64,000 bases of DNA from Tetragonia tetragonoides (taxonomy: Eukaryota; Streptophyta; Magnoliopsida; Caryophyllales; Aizoaceae): NCBI GenBank assembly GCA_038025085.1, contig CM076148.1, forward strand, positions 35,919,691-35,983,690. Direction: 5' to 3'. Below are positions 21,581 to 33,975 of this stretch, one piece after another. How positions within the stretch are numbered: the first letter of the stretch is position 1; each line of letters opens with the position of its first letter. The notes below the pieces were generated by a model. That model did no database searches and was not told where the DNA came from. It worked only from the letters and a program-made list of their open reading frames with translations. The translations under genes and the position numbers were made by a program.

Positions 21581-23165
21581 TTTTTGTAGCAATTTAAATT
21601 TAAACCACAAAATTACAATGAAGAAAATTTGACGGAGAAGGAAAAAGAGCCGATCTAACTTTCCATGTGTCATATAGTTCTTCTCCATGCTCAAATGCAT
21701 GTATTTAAACCAAAAATGCAAAAAGGAAAATGTGACTTTGGAGTCCTTTGCATTGGTACTTTGTTAGGTAGTCCATCACAAGAGCAAATACCTTTGGTTC
21801 ACATACAAATGATCTTTTGGAACATTATTATTAATAGCCACATCACAAAAAAAAAAAAAAATCGAACCAATATAATCTTTCCAAGTGTTAATGTCTTTAT
21901 GTCATATTAATCTTATGTCATTGGTACAACAGACAGAACAAAAGACCAATCCTAGACATCCTTGGATAAAGATAAGTGGTTCCTTAGACCTTAAGCCGCA
22001 ACATGCATCCCTTTATTTATCACCAAAAGCTTCCTTGACATGGTTTTGATGTTTTGAACTTGGTTGGCCAAATCTTCAGACACACTCCTGACCTTTTTCA
22101 TAATTATGTTCTACGACCCATATCACCAGGAGCCTACACTGCACTAATGCACTCCAGCATTCATTCATGTGTATGGGACAAAAGAATTTGTAGTGCCCTT
22201 ATTTGTTTTCTAATAACCAATATTTTGTTGTTTTCCTACCGACCTAACAACATTTGCTTTGACATTTTACTACATTCTATAGTTATTGCTTTGACATTCC
22301 TTGGCTATTTTATGCTCTAGTGCCAAAAAGACCATGCATAAACTAAGAAGATCAATTGAAACCAGATTATACACACATGTGAAATTGGTATTTTTTATTT
22401 TCATGGCATTGATGGAGCCAACTTACTATGTGCACAAACAAAAACAAATCAAAGAAAAATATATAGAAGTACTAATAAAGAAAAAACAAAATCGCCAATA
22501 TGAATTAGATTGGAATAGTTCACTTCACCTCGGTGCGTCATATTATATAAAATGAGTATATATGTAATTTTTTTGAAAATTGGGAGGACGATATTTCTTA
22601 CTACTCAAACATTTCGTGGTTTCTATTGGTAGTTACTATTAAATCAAACAATTGGGTATATCTCAACTCCCAAATACTACAATTAAACGGTTTGTTATCG
22701 AGATAAACAATATCAAACAGTATAAATTGTTATATTTAAGCTCTTTAATCCATATGTGTCAAACCTAGATCTCTAATACAAATTCCGGAGACTTTCTTAA
22801 CTAAACTAGCGGACATCCAGAAAAATTTGTAGACCGAGACCTCACTACTAACCAATTTTTTTTGCTCATCCACTACTAACCAATTGAGTTTTAGTAATAA
22901 CCTAGATTTGTTGGCCTCACTCCAAAGAAAAAAAAAAGGCATTTTGCTTCCCAAGATATACATCAATGAAAATGAAAGACAAATGCTGAAGCAGGGGAAT
23001 AAGTGAATAACGCAAATCCCCAAGTGATATTTGATGTAAATTAGCATTTCCTTAAGTTACTCTAAAGAAACCAGCAAGAGCTCATCTTCTTTGAAATATA
23101 ATAACTTAAAAAAGAAGTGGTAGAAGAAAAAGAAGAAAAAAAAAGCTTTACATTAAGAACAATTT
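21581..23165. other. Intergenic sequence, no gene recognised
   Basis: AT-rich DNA with scattered short frames (for example 22054-22320 plus) that lack homology signals, Kozak context or splice logic. The last 150 bases precede the 3' end of the minus-strand gene and probably hold its 3' UTR. Confidence 0.4.
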
Positions 23166-24322
23166 TCATGACCTGAAACCAAATTGATCTTCATCATCTT
23201 TCCTCCTAGAACTTGTCTGATGCCTGAAAAACCATTTCCAAACCTTGTAACTTTTCTTGCACTTTCTCAATTCTCTTTCACTAACACTACTAATCCTACA
23301 AGATCCACCACCATTTTTAAACATCTCATGACCCAAAACATCTCCATTAGTACTATTATTACCACCTCTAAAACCAAACTCTTTAGTACTTGACATTCCA
23401 AAACCACCTCTTCTCAAAACAGGCACCTGATCTGATGAAGATGATAAATCATGAAGCTTCAGATCAATAAAAGCAGGATCTTCATCACCACAGCTAATAA
23501 ATTCACTCTCTTTTAATGAAAAAATGTTCTTATTTGGACCAACAAACCCAGCATCATAATCAAAGTTACTAATTCTTGCTTCAGATTCACTAAAACAGCT
23601 TCTTTTAGCTGAATCTGACATGAAATTTGCACTAACACTTGATGCTCTAGCTGCAGATGAAGAAACAGGAAAACCACCACTTTCCTCAGTACTATACTCA
23701 TAAAATCCTCTGAAACTACAAAGTGATCTTGATCTTGAAACACCAACACACTGATCTGACATCATCCCAACACTCTTATTCTCATCATTCTCATTTTCAT
23801 GGTTGTTGCTGTGTTTATTATGGTGTTTTTTGTCTCTCTTTTTTCTGAACAACCTCCCAATTTTCCAAAACCCACCATTTCCACCACCTCCTGCAACTCT
23901 TTCACCAATCTCTCTCCTACCCATTTCAACACAGGTACTGTTACTTCTCCTAAGACTGACAAAATCATGATCATTAACAAGTGGCTTATTGGGTTGTTGA
24001 TGATGTTGATCAATTTTACCAGTTTTTGAAGAAGCAACAACAGATTCTAAACCTAACCCATTTTTGTCATTCTCAAGTAGAAAAGAAATTCTCCCTACAC
24101 TACCAACTTCAGCTGAAGAAGAGTTAGGATTTGAAGAGATTTCTTCAGAACAAGAACAAGAAGAAAGTTTCTGTTCTCCACATTCAGGACAAACAAGCTG
24201 AACTAAACGATCAGTGAGACAATAAGCACAGATCCCACCAGCTGATACTGAAGATGAAGATGGGTGTTTCTTACATGGGAATTCTAACATAATGTTGTTG
24301 TTTTCACCATAGAAATTCTCTC

Positions 24323-24358
<36 letters not shown>

Positions 24359-24389
24359 AATATGCTTCTCTTTTTCCCCTGTCTTTCAT
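23166..24389 (-). CDS. Asn/Ser-rich plant-specific protein with N-terminal Cys motif (OCTOPUS/DUF740-like?)
   Basis: A single-exon 407-aa frame starts in good context (gccATGaa). After a run of eleven Asn (residues 12-22) comes a Cys-rich motif, FPCKKHP...GGICAYCLTDRLVQLVC, then PECGEQKLSSCSC, arranged like a zinc site near the start. Further on are conserved-looking short motifs: VGRISFLLEND, LRRSNSTCVE, FWKIGRLFRKKRDKK (basic) and a C-terminal KSYKVWKWFFRHQ. The N-terminal Cys block followed by a low-complexity Ser/Asn body recalls OCTOPUS/DUF740 proteins, which are membrane-associated regulators, but this one is shorter and the assignment is tentative. No membrane span is seen. The intact frame and position away from transposons support a real gene. 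Confidence 0.8.
24329..24357. repeat. Trinucleotide microsatellite (ttg/caa) coding poly-Asn
   Basis: About nine to ten ttg units on the plus strand encode the Asn run (aac codons) of the 407-aa protein. Length polymorphism would change the protein without shifting frame. Confidence 0.85.
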
Positions 24390-25530
24390 GGCTTTCCTAG
24401 CTTGATTTGGGGCTAAAGATTGAAACTTTGGACTAATTTTGGGTAGATATGAAATGGGTATTTGCCAAATTTTGCAAATATTAATGGGTTTTTGAGATAC
24501 TAGTAAGTAAAGGGAGATGTTGGCTTTAAGAGAGGTGGAGAGAGAATGGCGTTAGCTTTACGTTATCTTAAAGAGTGGAGTGAGAGAGCGAGAGTGATGA
24601 GGCCTGCAGGTATTATTGTGTTGTAAGGGAAGAGAAGAAGAGTGAATGTTATGAGGCAAATTGAGTGAAGGAATGAAAGTATAATCAATTCCAAAACTGC
24701 ATGCTCTGCTATTATTCACCCAACTTGTCATGAGGAGAATAGAGATAAAGAAAAGAAAAGAAAAGAAAAGTCTTCTCTACTATCTTCTTCTCCCCTGTTT
24801 TTTTTGGGTAGCATGGACCATTGTCTCAAACACCTCCCATGTCCCCACCTCACCACTTTTCTTTCTGTTCTTTCACATGAAATTTGAATAAAATTGGCCA
24901 AGTTGTTAATTGAGTTTGAGACTATTCATATTGGCCAAATTATCAATTGGTTTTAATATTACTTAAATCCAGTTTCAGTTCAAATTCAGTCCAATTTAGT
25001 TAATATAAAATTTTTGACTTGGATTATTTTTTATTCCAAAATAAATTGATGAAAGATATTTATATCATTGGAGAAATTTCAAAACATAATGTTAAATAAG
25101 TCAACTTAAACATGTTTGGATGAGTTTTATGATCAATGGTAAGGTTAAAAAAATCAATTTAGTTCAACTTTTTCCAATTGAAAAGAACAAGTCATTCAGT
25201 AATTGGGTCAGTTTAGTTCATTGATCTACTTTTTCACTCACATATTACTATTCAATTCAATTAAGTTAAGCTCAATTCAAATTTAGTTCAGTGGAGATCG
25301 ATTCAGTGGAAAAGAGCATACTCAATGTTAGTTTAATGAGAACATTAAATGCTTAATCTCAAATTATGCAATACAAGTTGATCTAGCGAGGCCCGATTTT
25401 TCCTTTTTTTTCTTGGATTTAAGGCTACTCCATGTCTAATGCGATATTTAAACCCTTAATCTTGGTGAATGATGGATGAGTCCTTATCATTCGATCACAC
25501 CCCTTTTGATTATGAGACTTGATAGTCTAA
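24390..25530. other. Upstream region of the 407-aa gene, then MITE-like repeat
   Basis: 24390-24890 is the likely 5' leader and promoter of the minus-strand gene, with a (gaaaa)n run at about 24752-24770. From about 24950 to 25320 the sequence belongs to the ttcagttcagt-rich MITE family seen at the left edge of the window. Confidence 0.5.
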
Positions 25531-25532
25531 TA

Positions 25533-26245
25533 CTCCCTCCGTTTCGAAAAAATGATAACATTTACTTTTTGAAGGTCAAACTTTACAAACTTGACTATTA
25601 ATTTTGGGAAAAAATATAAGGATTTACAATGTAAAAATACTATCGTTGGATAGGGGTGAGCATGTTGATCCTGATCCGACGATCAGAATCGGATCCGGTC
25701 TGTTTTTTATCCGGAATAGCGGATATCCGCTCCGGTTTTTTGGGACCCAAAAAGGAGCGGATACGGATCGACCTTCTAAGAAATCCGGATATCCGTATCC
25801 ACTCCGCTTTTCTTAAAAATTTGAAAATTCCATTTTTACAACCGTATAATCAATTATGCGTGTGTGGACTAGAAGTCTAGAACCTTAAAAAATTAAAAAA
25901 ATTCCAGTTTTACAGCTAGATTATTTTTGTTATGTTGTTATAGTTAACATGAAAAACGTGGACTTTAATAGTACATTTGGATAATCGGTCATGATTGTAT
26001 TAAACTATGTCATATTGTTAACTTTGTATTAGGTTTATTAAATTTGAAGATTTTAAATTGGTACTTTTATAATTTTGGAGGCTATTTGGCCCTGATTCGA
26101 TACAATTTAGTAGTTTACCAGGTACTCAATTCAAAAAGTACATGAAAACAGCAGACAAGACAAATAACTCAAAACGGATACGGATATCCGCTGATCCGCT
26201 CCGTTTAAACCGGATATCCGGAAAAGTTTATAGAAACAGGGAAAG
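25533..26245. mobile_element. Stowaway-type MITE split by another insertion
   Basis: The left end ctccctccgtttcgaaaa at 25533 and the right end (complement ctttccctgtttcta) at 26245 are Stowaway-like and flanked by TA. The middle is replaced from 25651 by a different sequence starting taggggtgagca, rich in gcggatatccgc motifs (to about 26222). That second sequence looks like a hAT-type repeat; its right terminus is not clear. The left 110 bp also match the Stowaway copy at 37291-37533. Confidence 0.6.
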
Positions 26246-26806
26246 TATTGTTCTCCTTCCATCAGGGTTAGACTTCGGCTGAAAACAAATGGTCAAACTA
26301 GGAGTGGCGTGAAAATTGATCACTTAAGCACCTGGCTTATCACTTACCTTTGTTGTAAAAAATACTCTTGGTGATGTAACCAAAAAAAAAAAAATATACT
26401 CTTGGTGATCCACAGGGCTCATCCACAAGCATGCACTATAGTTATGTACAACTTAAAGTCCAATTTTTAGATTTGAGAAGGTGATTTTTACATGGTCATT
26501 GATGCACATTTGGGAAAAGGGGAAGGGAAAAAATAGTAATATAGCACAAAAGAAAACTATTTATAACGGGGAACACAAGCACAATATAATTTACAATGTG
26601 ACACAATTTCCTTATAAGACTAAAAAGGTTAACCACTGACAAGAACAATGATGATTGAAGGTATCTCTAATAATTAGTATAACGCATAATTTGGTGGTGG
26701 TGTTTGAACTAGGGACCTTTGGCTATCTTTCCTTGTTGAAGGTGAGAGCTTAGTCTTTATTATCTTATCTATCAAAATTCTTTCCAATTTTACTATATAA
26801 AAAATA

Positions 26807-27895
26807 GGATTTTTTGTGGGCAACTACCTTATTTGATGTGTTTTTTATGACTTAGTGCCTTACAATTTATTTTTTTGTGGAGAACTACGTTACAATGCCA
26901 AATTCTTTGTTGACTCATACCCAAGACCAAATTTTCGTAGATTAGTTTCAGAAAAGACCAAAATGCCCTCCTGTCCCCCCTCAAATGTTCATTAAATTAC
27001 ATTGCCCTCCCCTTTATTATTTTTTTCCCTTTCTCCCTCATTACGTTTTGATGTATCCAAAACTCCATTAAAGAGAAACCAAAATGGTTATTCTTCTCTA
27101 CTATCTCTCTCTCTCTCTCTCGCTCTCTCTCTATCTCTTTCTCTTATCTCTTGCACTTGACTGGAAATTCAATTGATGCCAACCTCTTCTGCCTGTTTGT
27201 ACAGCAATTTGCCTTATTTAAGTACTTGCCAACAGCCCTTGTAGTTGCCAAAAGTGCATAATTTGCAAGAGAGAGAGAAAAAATTTAGTAGGTGCTTTTG
27301 ATTTTGAAGTTAGACTTTGAAGTAGAGATTGGCAACAATGGCGAAGAGGGATAGGTCGGCGAAGAGTTCACTGTGATCCATTATTCTCCAATTTCAATTA
27401 CTTGAAGAACACCCAAATATAAAATAACTTGACATTTAATTTGTTTGATTTGATTTACTCCATGTGAGATGGTGGAGGCGTGGAACAGAGATTATTGAGC
27501 AAATGAAAATTGGATTGATGAGAAATAAAAAAATGAAAGTTGGGTTGATGGATAAATATGAGTTGATTTTGAAGCACATAACAGATAGAGTGTGTGCATA
27601 GCCAAAAAAATAAAAATAAACGAGAGAGTATCTGTGGGAAGAGGTGAGGGATCAGAGGTGGAATGGAAGGGATGACTCAAAAGGAAAAGGAAGAGATTTT
27701 TTTATTTATTTAATGAACATGTGAGGGGCATATGAGGGCATTTTGGCCTTTTTCAAAACTAATCCACGAAAATTTGGTCTTGGGTATGAGTCAAAAAAGA
27801 ATTTGGCATTGTAACGTAGTTCCTAACAAAAAAATTTTTGTAAGGTACTAAGTCACAAAAAACGCATCAAACAAGGTAGTTCCCACAAAAAATCC
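26807..27895. mobile_element. MULE (Mutator-like) element with long TIRs and 9-bp TSD
   Basis: The 1089-bp element has terminal inverted repeats of about 190 bp starting ggattttttgtggg, and the two arms are clearly similar throughout. It is flanked by a perfect 9-bp direct repeat taaaaaata (26798-26806 and 27896-27904). The interior (about 27000-27700) has a ct-rich microsatellite (27105-27140) and no transposase, so it is non-autonomous. It could be a Pack-MULE with captured sequence, but I do not recognise a captured gene. Confidence 0.92.
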
Positions 27896-27904
27896 TAAAA
27901 AATA

Positions 27905-29630
27905 CTAATAATAATAATTTCACACCAATTTCGGAATTGCCGCAGCCCGTGGGGTATTTTTCTTTTCTCCTTCAAATTCTATGCACAAGCCAAATAATTT
28001 ATCCACGTGTGGGAAATATACATTTTTACTTATATACTCCATCTAAGCAAACTTATATTGTGAATACACGAAAATGTCTTCTAAATTAGGAAAAGAGTTC
28101 AACTTTAAACAAAAAATTTCAAGGAAAATATTAGGTCCAATCAAAGACAAATATGAGAAAAGTAACAACGAGAAAAAGAAAATCTGAACAAATTTTAAAA
28201 TACTAATTTATATCGTGTAGTATATGATATATTTGATGTTTTTTTCAACTTTACAATCTCAGTCCAGTTTTGCAACATATATTTTCTCATATATTTTACT
28301 ATCAAATTTTTAAAAAATTTTGATAACTAATTAATTATTCTACTTAATCATCAAAAAATCAATTATTCTACTTTCGTTATTTTCATATATATATATATAC
28401 TAGAATCATGTTTGAAAAATGCGCATAATCATCAATTAGAAGGGGTCTTTATTTTATTAGTGTAAAGAAAATCATACACCAATGAGCCTAGTAACTAAAA
28501 CTAAAGTTCTTGGTATGTTTGATCCAATGTCTATTCCACTCCCTTCGAAGGATTAACTTTTTCGTATAGTGAACCAAGAACTATCAAAACAAGTCTAATA
28601 AAGTGTACCAAAGTGCACCAATGCACCCTATGAAGAAAAGTGGGGCAATATAGCAACGGAAACACACCTAAAGTGTATGGACCCATTCAGACCAAAAAAA
28701 AAAGTGTATGGACCCATTATCTTTTCTCATTAACTATGTAGCCTACTAATAACTTTGTCCTTTTATTTTGCTCTTTCGTCTTTGCTTTTTGCATCTATTA
28801 AAGTTCTACAATCTCCGCCTAGGTTCTTGACTTTCTTATCCAATATAGAGCAATTTTTTTTGATTTTTTGAAGAGCAAAAAAACTAAATATGTTTATAGC
28901 AAAATTTTTGTGTGAGATCGACTCATAGACTTACGGTTTAATAGAATTACTTATTATGGACCTATGTTTTTCAGATTCGGAAATCCAAGGATCTGATTTG
29001 GGTGAGGATCCGAGGATCGGATCATCGGACTCGCCTATTTTAAGGATTTTGTCCTAGTTTTGTTGCTAATATGAAGTGTCCAAGTGTCCTATCGTATCCT
29101 AATATCCAAGTATCCAACACGAATACTTTTATTGAAATAAAGAGTCCAAAAATCATAGTTATGGACAATAATCCTTATTTCACTTGACATTGTCTTATTA
29201 AAAGTTACAATAAAATCTTGTTATACAATTTTTTGTAATATTTTTAAGTGTTTTGTATTTGTAATGTCGTTTAAGCTTAAAAAATAAAAAATGGCAATGC
29301 AAAGGGAATTAAATCAGTCGGTAGTATGATGGACAAGGAAAGCGGGAGTGCGGGAGTTGGATTGGGGCCGCTTTGGTCATTCGTGGGAGATCTTTAATGT
29401 CACTTTCCTGTGGATCTTCAGCACGTGTCCCACGACATCGTTATTTCCTTATGACCCTACGTACATTCTCACTCTTTTGGTACGTGCTACAAACTTTCGT
29501 ATGGCTCCCTTGGTATAAATGTAATATGGAAAATAGCCATTTAAAGGTTGATACTGTACGGAATCGTCGAATCTATCATGTCAAATAATTTTATTACTTA
29601 AATGTTATCTGATGTTATAGAATTGCACCT
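27905..29630. other. AT-rich intergenic sequence
   Basis: No gene seen. It contains a short duplicated phrase aaagtgtatgg acccatt (28670 and 28701) and low-complexity AT tracts. The open frame at 29373-29588 has no recognisable features. Confidence 0.4.
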
Positions 29631-29956
29631 TCTTAATTTTCGTGCCTGTGCGATGCACGGATTTCTGTTCATCATCCTCTATTATTAGAATCAATATAAT
29701 AATTTCTTTTTAATCACATCAATATATATAGTTGAATATTAAAAATAGCAAGGAACAATAATAATCTTTTCACACATTTAACAAAGAAACTACATTTTTA
29801 GTAAATGAATAATATACCTTTTTTTAGGATAATAAATATAATACTTATGTTACTTTTTTTTATTAAAATAAAATAAAAGTATTATTGATTTCTTTTTAAT
29901 CACCCATGCATTTATGACTATTTATTATTTACTCAATGCCACATTGGTGAGAACTC

Positions 29957-29958
<2 letters not shown>
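29630..29958 (-). mobile_element. Helitron-like 3' end fragment
   Basis: On the minus strand the sequence ends with a hairpin-forming ccgtgcatcgcac stretch (29648-29661), typical of plant Helitron 3' ends. The segment matches 38426-38770 over its length (shared tttctttttaatcac, acatttttagt, ataataaatataatactta, cacccatgcatttatg). The terminal ctag seen at 38426 is mutated here. Confidence 0.6.

Positions 29959-30048
<90 letters not shown>
29959..30048. repeat. (AT)n microsatellite
   Basis: About 44 uninterrupted AT units directly follow gagaactcaatt. The homologous place in the related repeat (after 38766) has only about ten units. Confidence 0.97.
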
Positions 30049-30050
<2 letters not shown>

Positions 30051-30126
30051 ATGCCTATTATCCGTATAGCTTATTATAATGAATGAATTTGTTTTTTCCC
30101 TCAAAAAAAAAAAAAATGTTTACCTC

Positions 30127-30412
30127 ACCAACAAGAGTGGTGGTCTAGTGGTTCCAAGCTTACTCCCAAGTAGTTTGGTAAGGCAAGGTCATGGGTTCGA
30201 ATCTTCATTCCTCTCATGTCTTGTGTCTGCGGGCTTGTGGGAACTATACTAGCCCCTTATTGGTGCTACGTTAACGGGGCAAATGCTTACACTGGTTGTT
30301 CAGCTTGTCTGGATATATTCGTTATTGAACACGAGAGTCCGAACATGACGTGGCGGGGGTGTCTCGGTCGATATTCACTTGCACCATCTTTTCGATGAGC
30401 AAAAAATAAAAT
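30127..30412 (+). mobile_element. Full-length tRNA-derived SINE, 13-bp TSD
   Basis: The 286-bp element has an A-box-like gtggtctagtggtt and a B-box gggttcgaatct at its head, and a 3' body with gttattgaacacgagagtcc. It is flanked by a perfect 13-bp repeat aaatgtttacctc (30114-30126 and 30413-30425). It belongs to a different family from the SINE at 21373. A truncated copy lies at 34288-34470. Confidence 0.92.
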
Positions 30413-30479
30413 AAATGTTTACCTCGATTATTTGTTGGAACTAATTCAACTAAAAATTTAAACTGATAAATGAAGGCCC

Positions 30480-30900
30480 AATGAATAAATGCTCATTTGA
30501 TTTATGTGTGATATTGCTCTCCTCCTTTATGGACTTCATCCAAACTCATTTGAAATTTGATATGGTAGGCAGTCAATCATGGAGTTCCCCAATTTCAATT
30601 TCTAATAAAAAGTTTATTTCTGGATAGTTTAGTCCAAGCTCAGGGCCAATAAAGACATTCGTGTGTGGGGGAGTGTTAACTTGAGTGAGGATTGTGCCTC
30701 ACATAGTCACATTGGAAGAATTGAGAATGAAAAAATAATATATAAGTCAAGTGAGCTACTCCTTCTATTGTCGATGGGGTTTTAAGATGAATCCTCATTT
30801 GATTTGTGTGTGATGTTACTCTTCTGCTCCATGGGCCTTGCCTAAGAAGTCTTGCAACAAAAATGTAAATGAATAGATCGAGGCCCAATTAATGTTATAT
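30480..30900. repeat. Retroelement-like remnant with internal repeat
   Basis: Two related segments (about 30480-30550 and 30787-30845) share ctcatttgattt, tgtgtgat, ttactct/ttgctct and a ccatgggcctt/tatggacttc block. Between them lies gtgtgggggagtgttaactt. The pattern resembles old LTR sequence, but ends and TSD are not defined. Confidence 0.4.
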
Positions 30901-30951
30901 TCTTTATCAGGATGTCTTGTGTGGACTTAGTCCACCGTGGACCAAGCAAGT

Positions 30952-31240
30952 AAATTTGAGGGGTGGCTCCAAGTAAAGTAGGGGGTTACTCCACTACTAG
31001 AGGGGTAGCTCCAGGTGAAGTATGGGGTGGCGCCAAATATAAATTGGAGTGGTGGCTCCAGGTGAAGTAGAGGGTGACTCCACTATTAGAGGGGTGCGCC
31101 AAGTATAAATTTGAGGGGTGGCTCTAGGTGAAGTAGAGGGTGGCTCTACTATTAGAGGGGTGACTCCAGGTGAAGTAGGGGATGGTTTGAGGTGAAGTAG
31201 GGGGTGACTCCACTATTAGAGGGGTGACTCCAGATAAAGT
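30952..31240. repeat. G-rich degenerate minisatellite
   Basis: Repeated units such as gaggggtggctccaggtgaa, gtagagggtgactccactat and tagaggggtgactcc alternate over about 290 bp. Units are roughly 30-35 bp and imperfect, with a two-part higher-order pattern. The G-rich strand has many ggg runs. Confidence 0.85.
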
Positions 31241-31872
31241 ATTGGTTCACCATGCATGGACTAAGCTTACACAAGTTTTTGTGATTGTGTAGGGGACAAC
31301 AGTTTATAGGAGTTGGGGTGAGTTATGGAGTTAGGCTGCTATCGAACTAGGCTTGTCTATGTTTCAGGCTAACCTCGTGCTTACTCTAGAAGAAGGTCAA
31401 AATTTTATTCTTGTACTTTCTTTTACTGTTATTCTTTTACTCCTTTTTAATAGAAAGATTAAGTTGAAAATTTATGAAAAAAGAACTCTCTCATTTCAAA
31501 AAAGAAATGACATATCGATTTCAATAATTTTTTGGTGATAAAAAATATGGGTGTGATATCAGCTTGGGCTGAATTTGAGACTCGTTTATGTTATTAGCCT
31601 TGTTTGCAACAACAAAAAAAAAAAAAGGAAAAAGAGAGATCCACGATTAAAATATTTCTCCCACACAAGTTGCTATACAAAATGGTGCGCTCTTTCGTGC
31701 TTATCCAATTATGATCGATTTAATGGTGTTTAATCAAGTTTAGTTTATTGGTGTTCAATTCTGATTTAATTTAGGGTCAACTTTTTCTTTATTCAGTTTA
31801 GTGTTCAGTTCAATTTAATGATGTAGAGTTTTTGGTTTAGTTGGGCAGAAACAGAACCCCTATCTCTATATC

Positions 31873-32233
31873 TAGGGATGCAAATGAGCCGATGCACTCG
31901 CGAGCAATTCGTGAACATACTTGGTCAAAACTTGTTCGATAATAAACGAGTCGAGCACAAGCACCAATTCAAGGCTCGTTTAGTAAACGAGCCGAACACG
32001 AGCACTCCTCTACTTTGCTCGTTTAATATTTTCATGGGTTATATTACCTTCAATATTAGTGTGCTCGTGAGCAGCTCGTAAACGACTCGGTCAAAGCTCA
32101 TTTAAAACTCGATTAATAAAAAATAAGCCGAGTACGAATAGCAATACATATAATACTCATTAAATAAACGAGCTAAACACGAACATTACAATACTCGACT
32201 CGACTTGGCTCGACTCCGCTCGTTTCACTCCTA
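31873..32233. mobile_element. hAT-like MITE, 361 bp
   Basis: Ends tagggatgcaaatgag and (complement) taggagtgaaacgag form an imperfect terminal inverted repeat. Flanking 8-bp sequences tctatatc (31865-31872) and tctctatc (32234-32241) match at 7 of 8 positions, consistent with a hAT TSD. The interior is full of tcgtttagtaaacgag-type palindromic motifs. No coding capacity. Confidence 0.6.
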
Positions 32234-32241
32234 TCTCTATC

Positions 32242-33170
32242 CATTGTGTATCCTTAATGCTATCTACACCTAGCTAGGAAGTAGGATTCTGCTGCAAAAA
32301 ATCAAATAGCTATGACGAAAGAAAAATTGGAGGATACATCGCACACACGCAAATATAGTATCTAACATGTATGTGGATCAACGCCACCAAGGTCCTGTCC
32401 CTTCCTTTAAATAGACAAGACAGTGGTGCACTTTTAACTCTTTCACCACGACACGTCAACCCACTTATCAATCTGCAGTGAACAGAAAGTGACTTGCTAG
32501 CCGTATGCTGTTCATCAACTTAGCTTTTTAAGCTTGGGGCTCGATGCATCATGCATGCCAATAGCTAGGCCGACTTTGATTGTGGGATAAATGTGATTGT
32601 GGAATAAACCATACTCGTACTACTAATCTACTACATAGAGAACTAAATGCCTATTTCTTTAGAATCAATTCAAAGTACTACTATATCATATGACTTCTTT
32701 AGTGAGATCGGGTTAAGGATCAGATGTTTGAATTGCTTTTGTAACAATTTACGATTAAAAAAAAATATGCTTATTGTTCTAATGTTGGATGTATGTCTCA
32801 AATTCTAATGATATTGTGTTCAATCAATTTAGTTCAATTTAGTTCAATTCAATAGCCTGAAATAACACATCTAATATCTTCACTTAAGATAATGAAGGCT
32901 TCTATAAGGGCTTTTGCTTTCATTTGTCAAATTTGCATTGTTTTCCCTTTATTGTTTTGAGCATATGTACTATAATCGTAAAACTAGAGCATAGTCAGTT
33001 GATCCCTTAAGTGAAATATTATATCACTCAGATTACGTATGCATTCTTGATTTGAGATTTTCCTTTGATGATAATACGCCCACAAGTGTTTCAATTATAT
33101 TATGTGGAGTTGAGATTCTTTATTTACATATCTCAACTAATCGAGTTTATTATATGGATTCTAATAAAGA
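32242..33170. other. Intergenic sequence, no gene seen
   Basis: AT-rich sequence with short frames only. Around 32815-32865 there is a patch of the ttcagttcaatt repeat family. Confidence 0.35.
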
Positions 33171-33175
33171 AATTA

Positions 33176-33467
33176 CTCCATCCGTTTCCGTCAAATGCTA
33201 CCATTTGCTTATAATGGATGTTTTATACAAACACTACCATTTCTTTATTTGGTAAACAATTTACTAGTCACTTACAATATTATCCCCAATTAAAACTCAA
33301 ACCCCACCCTCTTCTTTCTCTCTCTCCTCAAGTCTCCCCTATCCACCCATAACCACCACCACATGTGACTAATGTTGATGGTATAAGGGGAAACCATATG
33401 ACAAAATAAGCTTTTCTTGGTATTTATGCCAAAAGTAAATGGTAGCGTTTGACAGGAACATCGAAAG
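33176..33467. mobile_element. Stowaway MITE, 292 bp
   Basis: The left end ctccatccgtttccgtcaaa and the right end (complement ctttcgatgttcctgtcaaa) form terminal inverted repeats that extend into gctaccattt. The element is flanked by TA at 33174-33175 and 33468-33469, as for Tc1/mariner-type Stowaway MITEs. Confidence 0.85.
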
Positions 33468-33707
33468 TATTAGTCAATTCATCAAACGTTGCAAATAAGA
33501 AATCAATTTTCTTCATCCAAATCAAATGAAAGTCTATATGACCGATTTCGGGTATGGTAACTTCGAATTTGAATTATTAACAACTCGGTCAATTTTTGAT
33601 TTTAGTTTCTTAGACCACGTCGAAGACCCTTTTTTTTAGGTTCATAGTTCGAGCAGGATCAAAGATTAATAGGTCTAAATTGGCTACACGCATTTCTGAA
33701 TTAATTA

Positions 33708-33975
33708 CTCTCTCCATTCTTTTTTCTCCTATTCACTTTCCTTTTACATTCGTTTTTTTTTTCTCCTACCCACTTCCTCTTTTAGTAATATTTTGAGTAC
33801 TAAAAGACCCATTTGTCCTTGCTTTTTCTTGTCATCATTACTTTCCAACCCCACTACTAACTCACACACTTTCTCATGTTAAAGTAAGGGCAAATAAGGA
33901 ATTTTTGTTTCAAAAGCAACTCTCATTAAACTCCATGCAAAAAGAAGTAGGTAGGAGAAAAAAGAACGGAGTGAG
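33708..33975. mobile_element. Stowaway MITE, 268 bp
   Basis: The left end ctctctccattcttttttct and the right end (complement ctcactccgttcttttttct) are inverted repeats followed by cctacc/cctatt blocks, flanked by TA (33706-33707 and 33976-33977). Confidence 0.85.

Noticed and set aside
25604..25880. 70-74-aa frames with repeated Ile-Arg-Ser words
   Set aside because: They derive from cggatatccg repeats of a mobile element.
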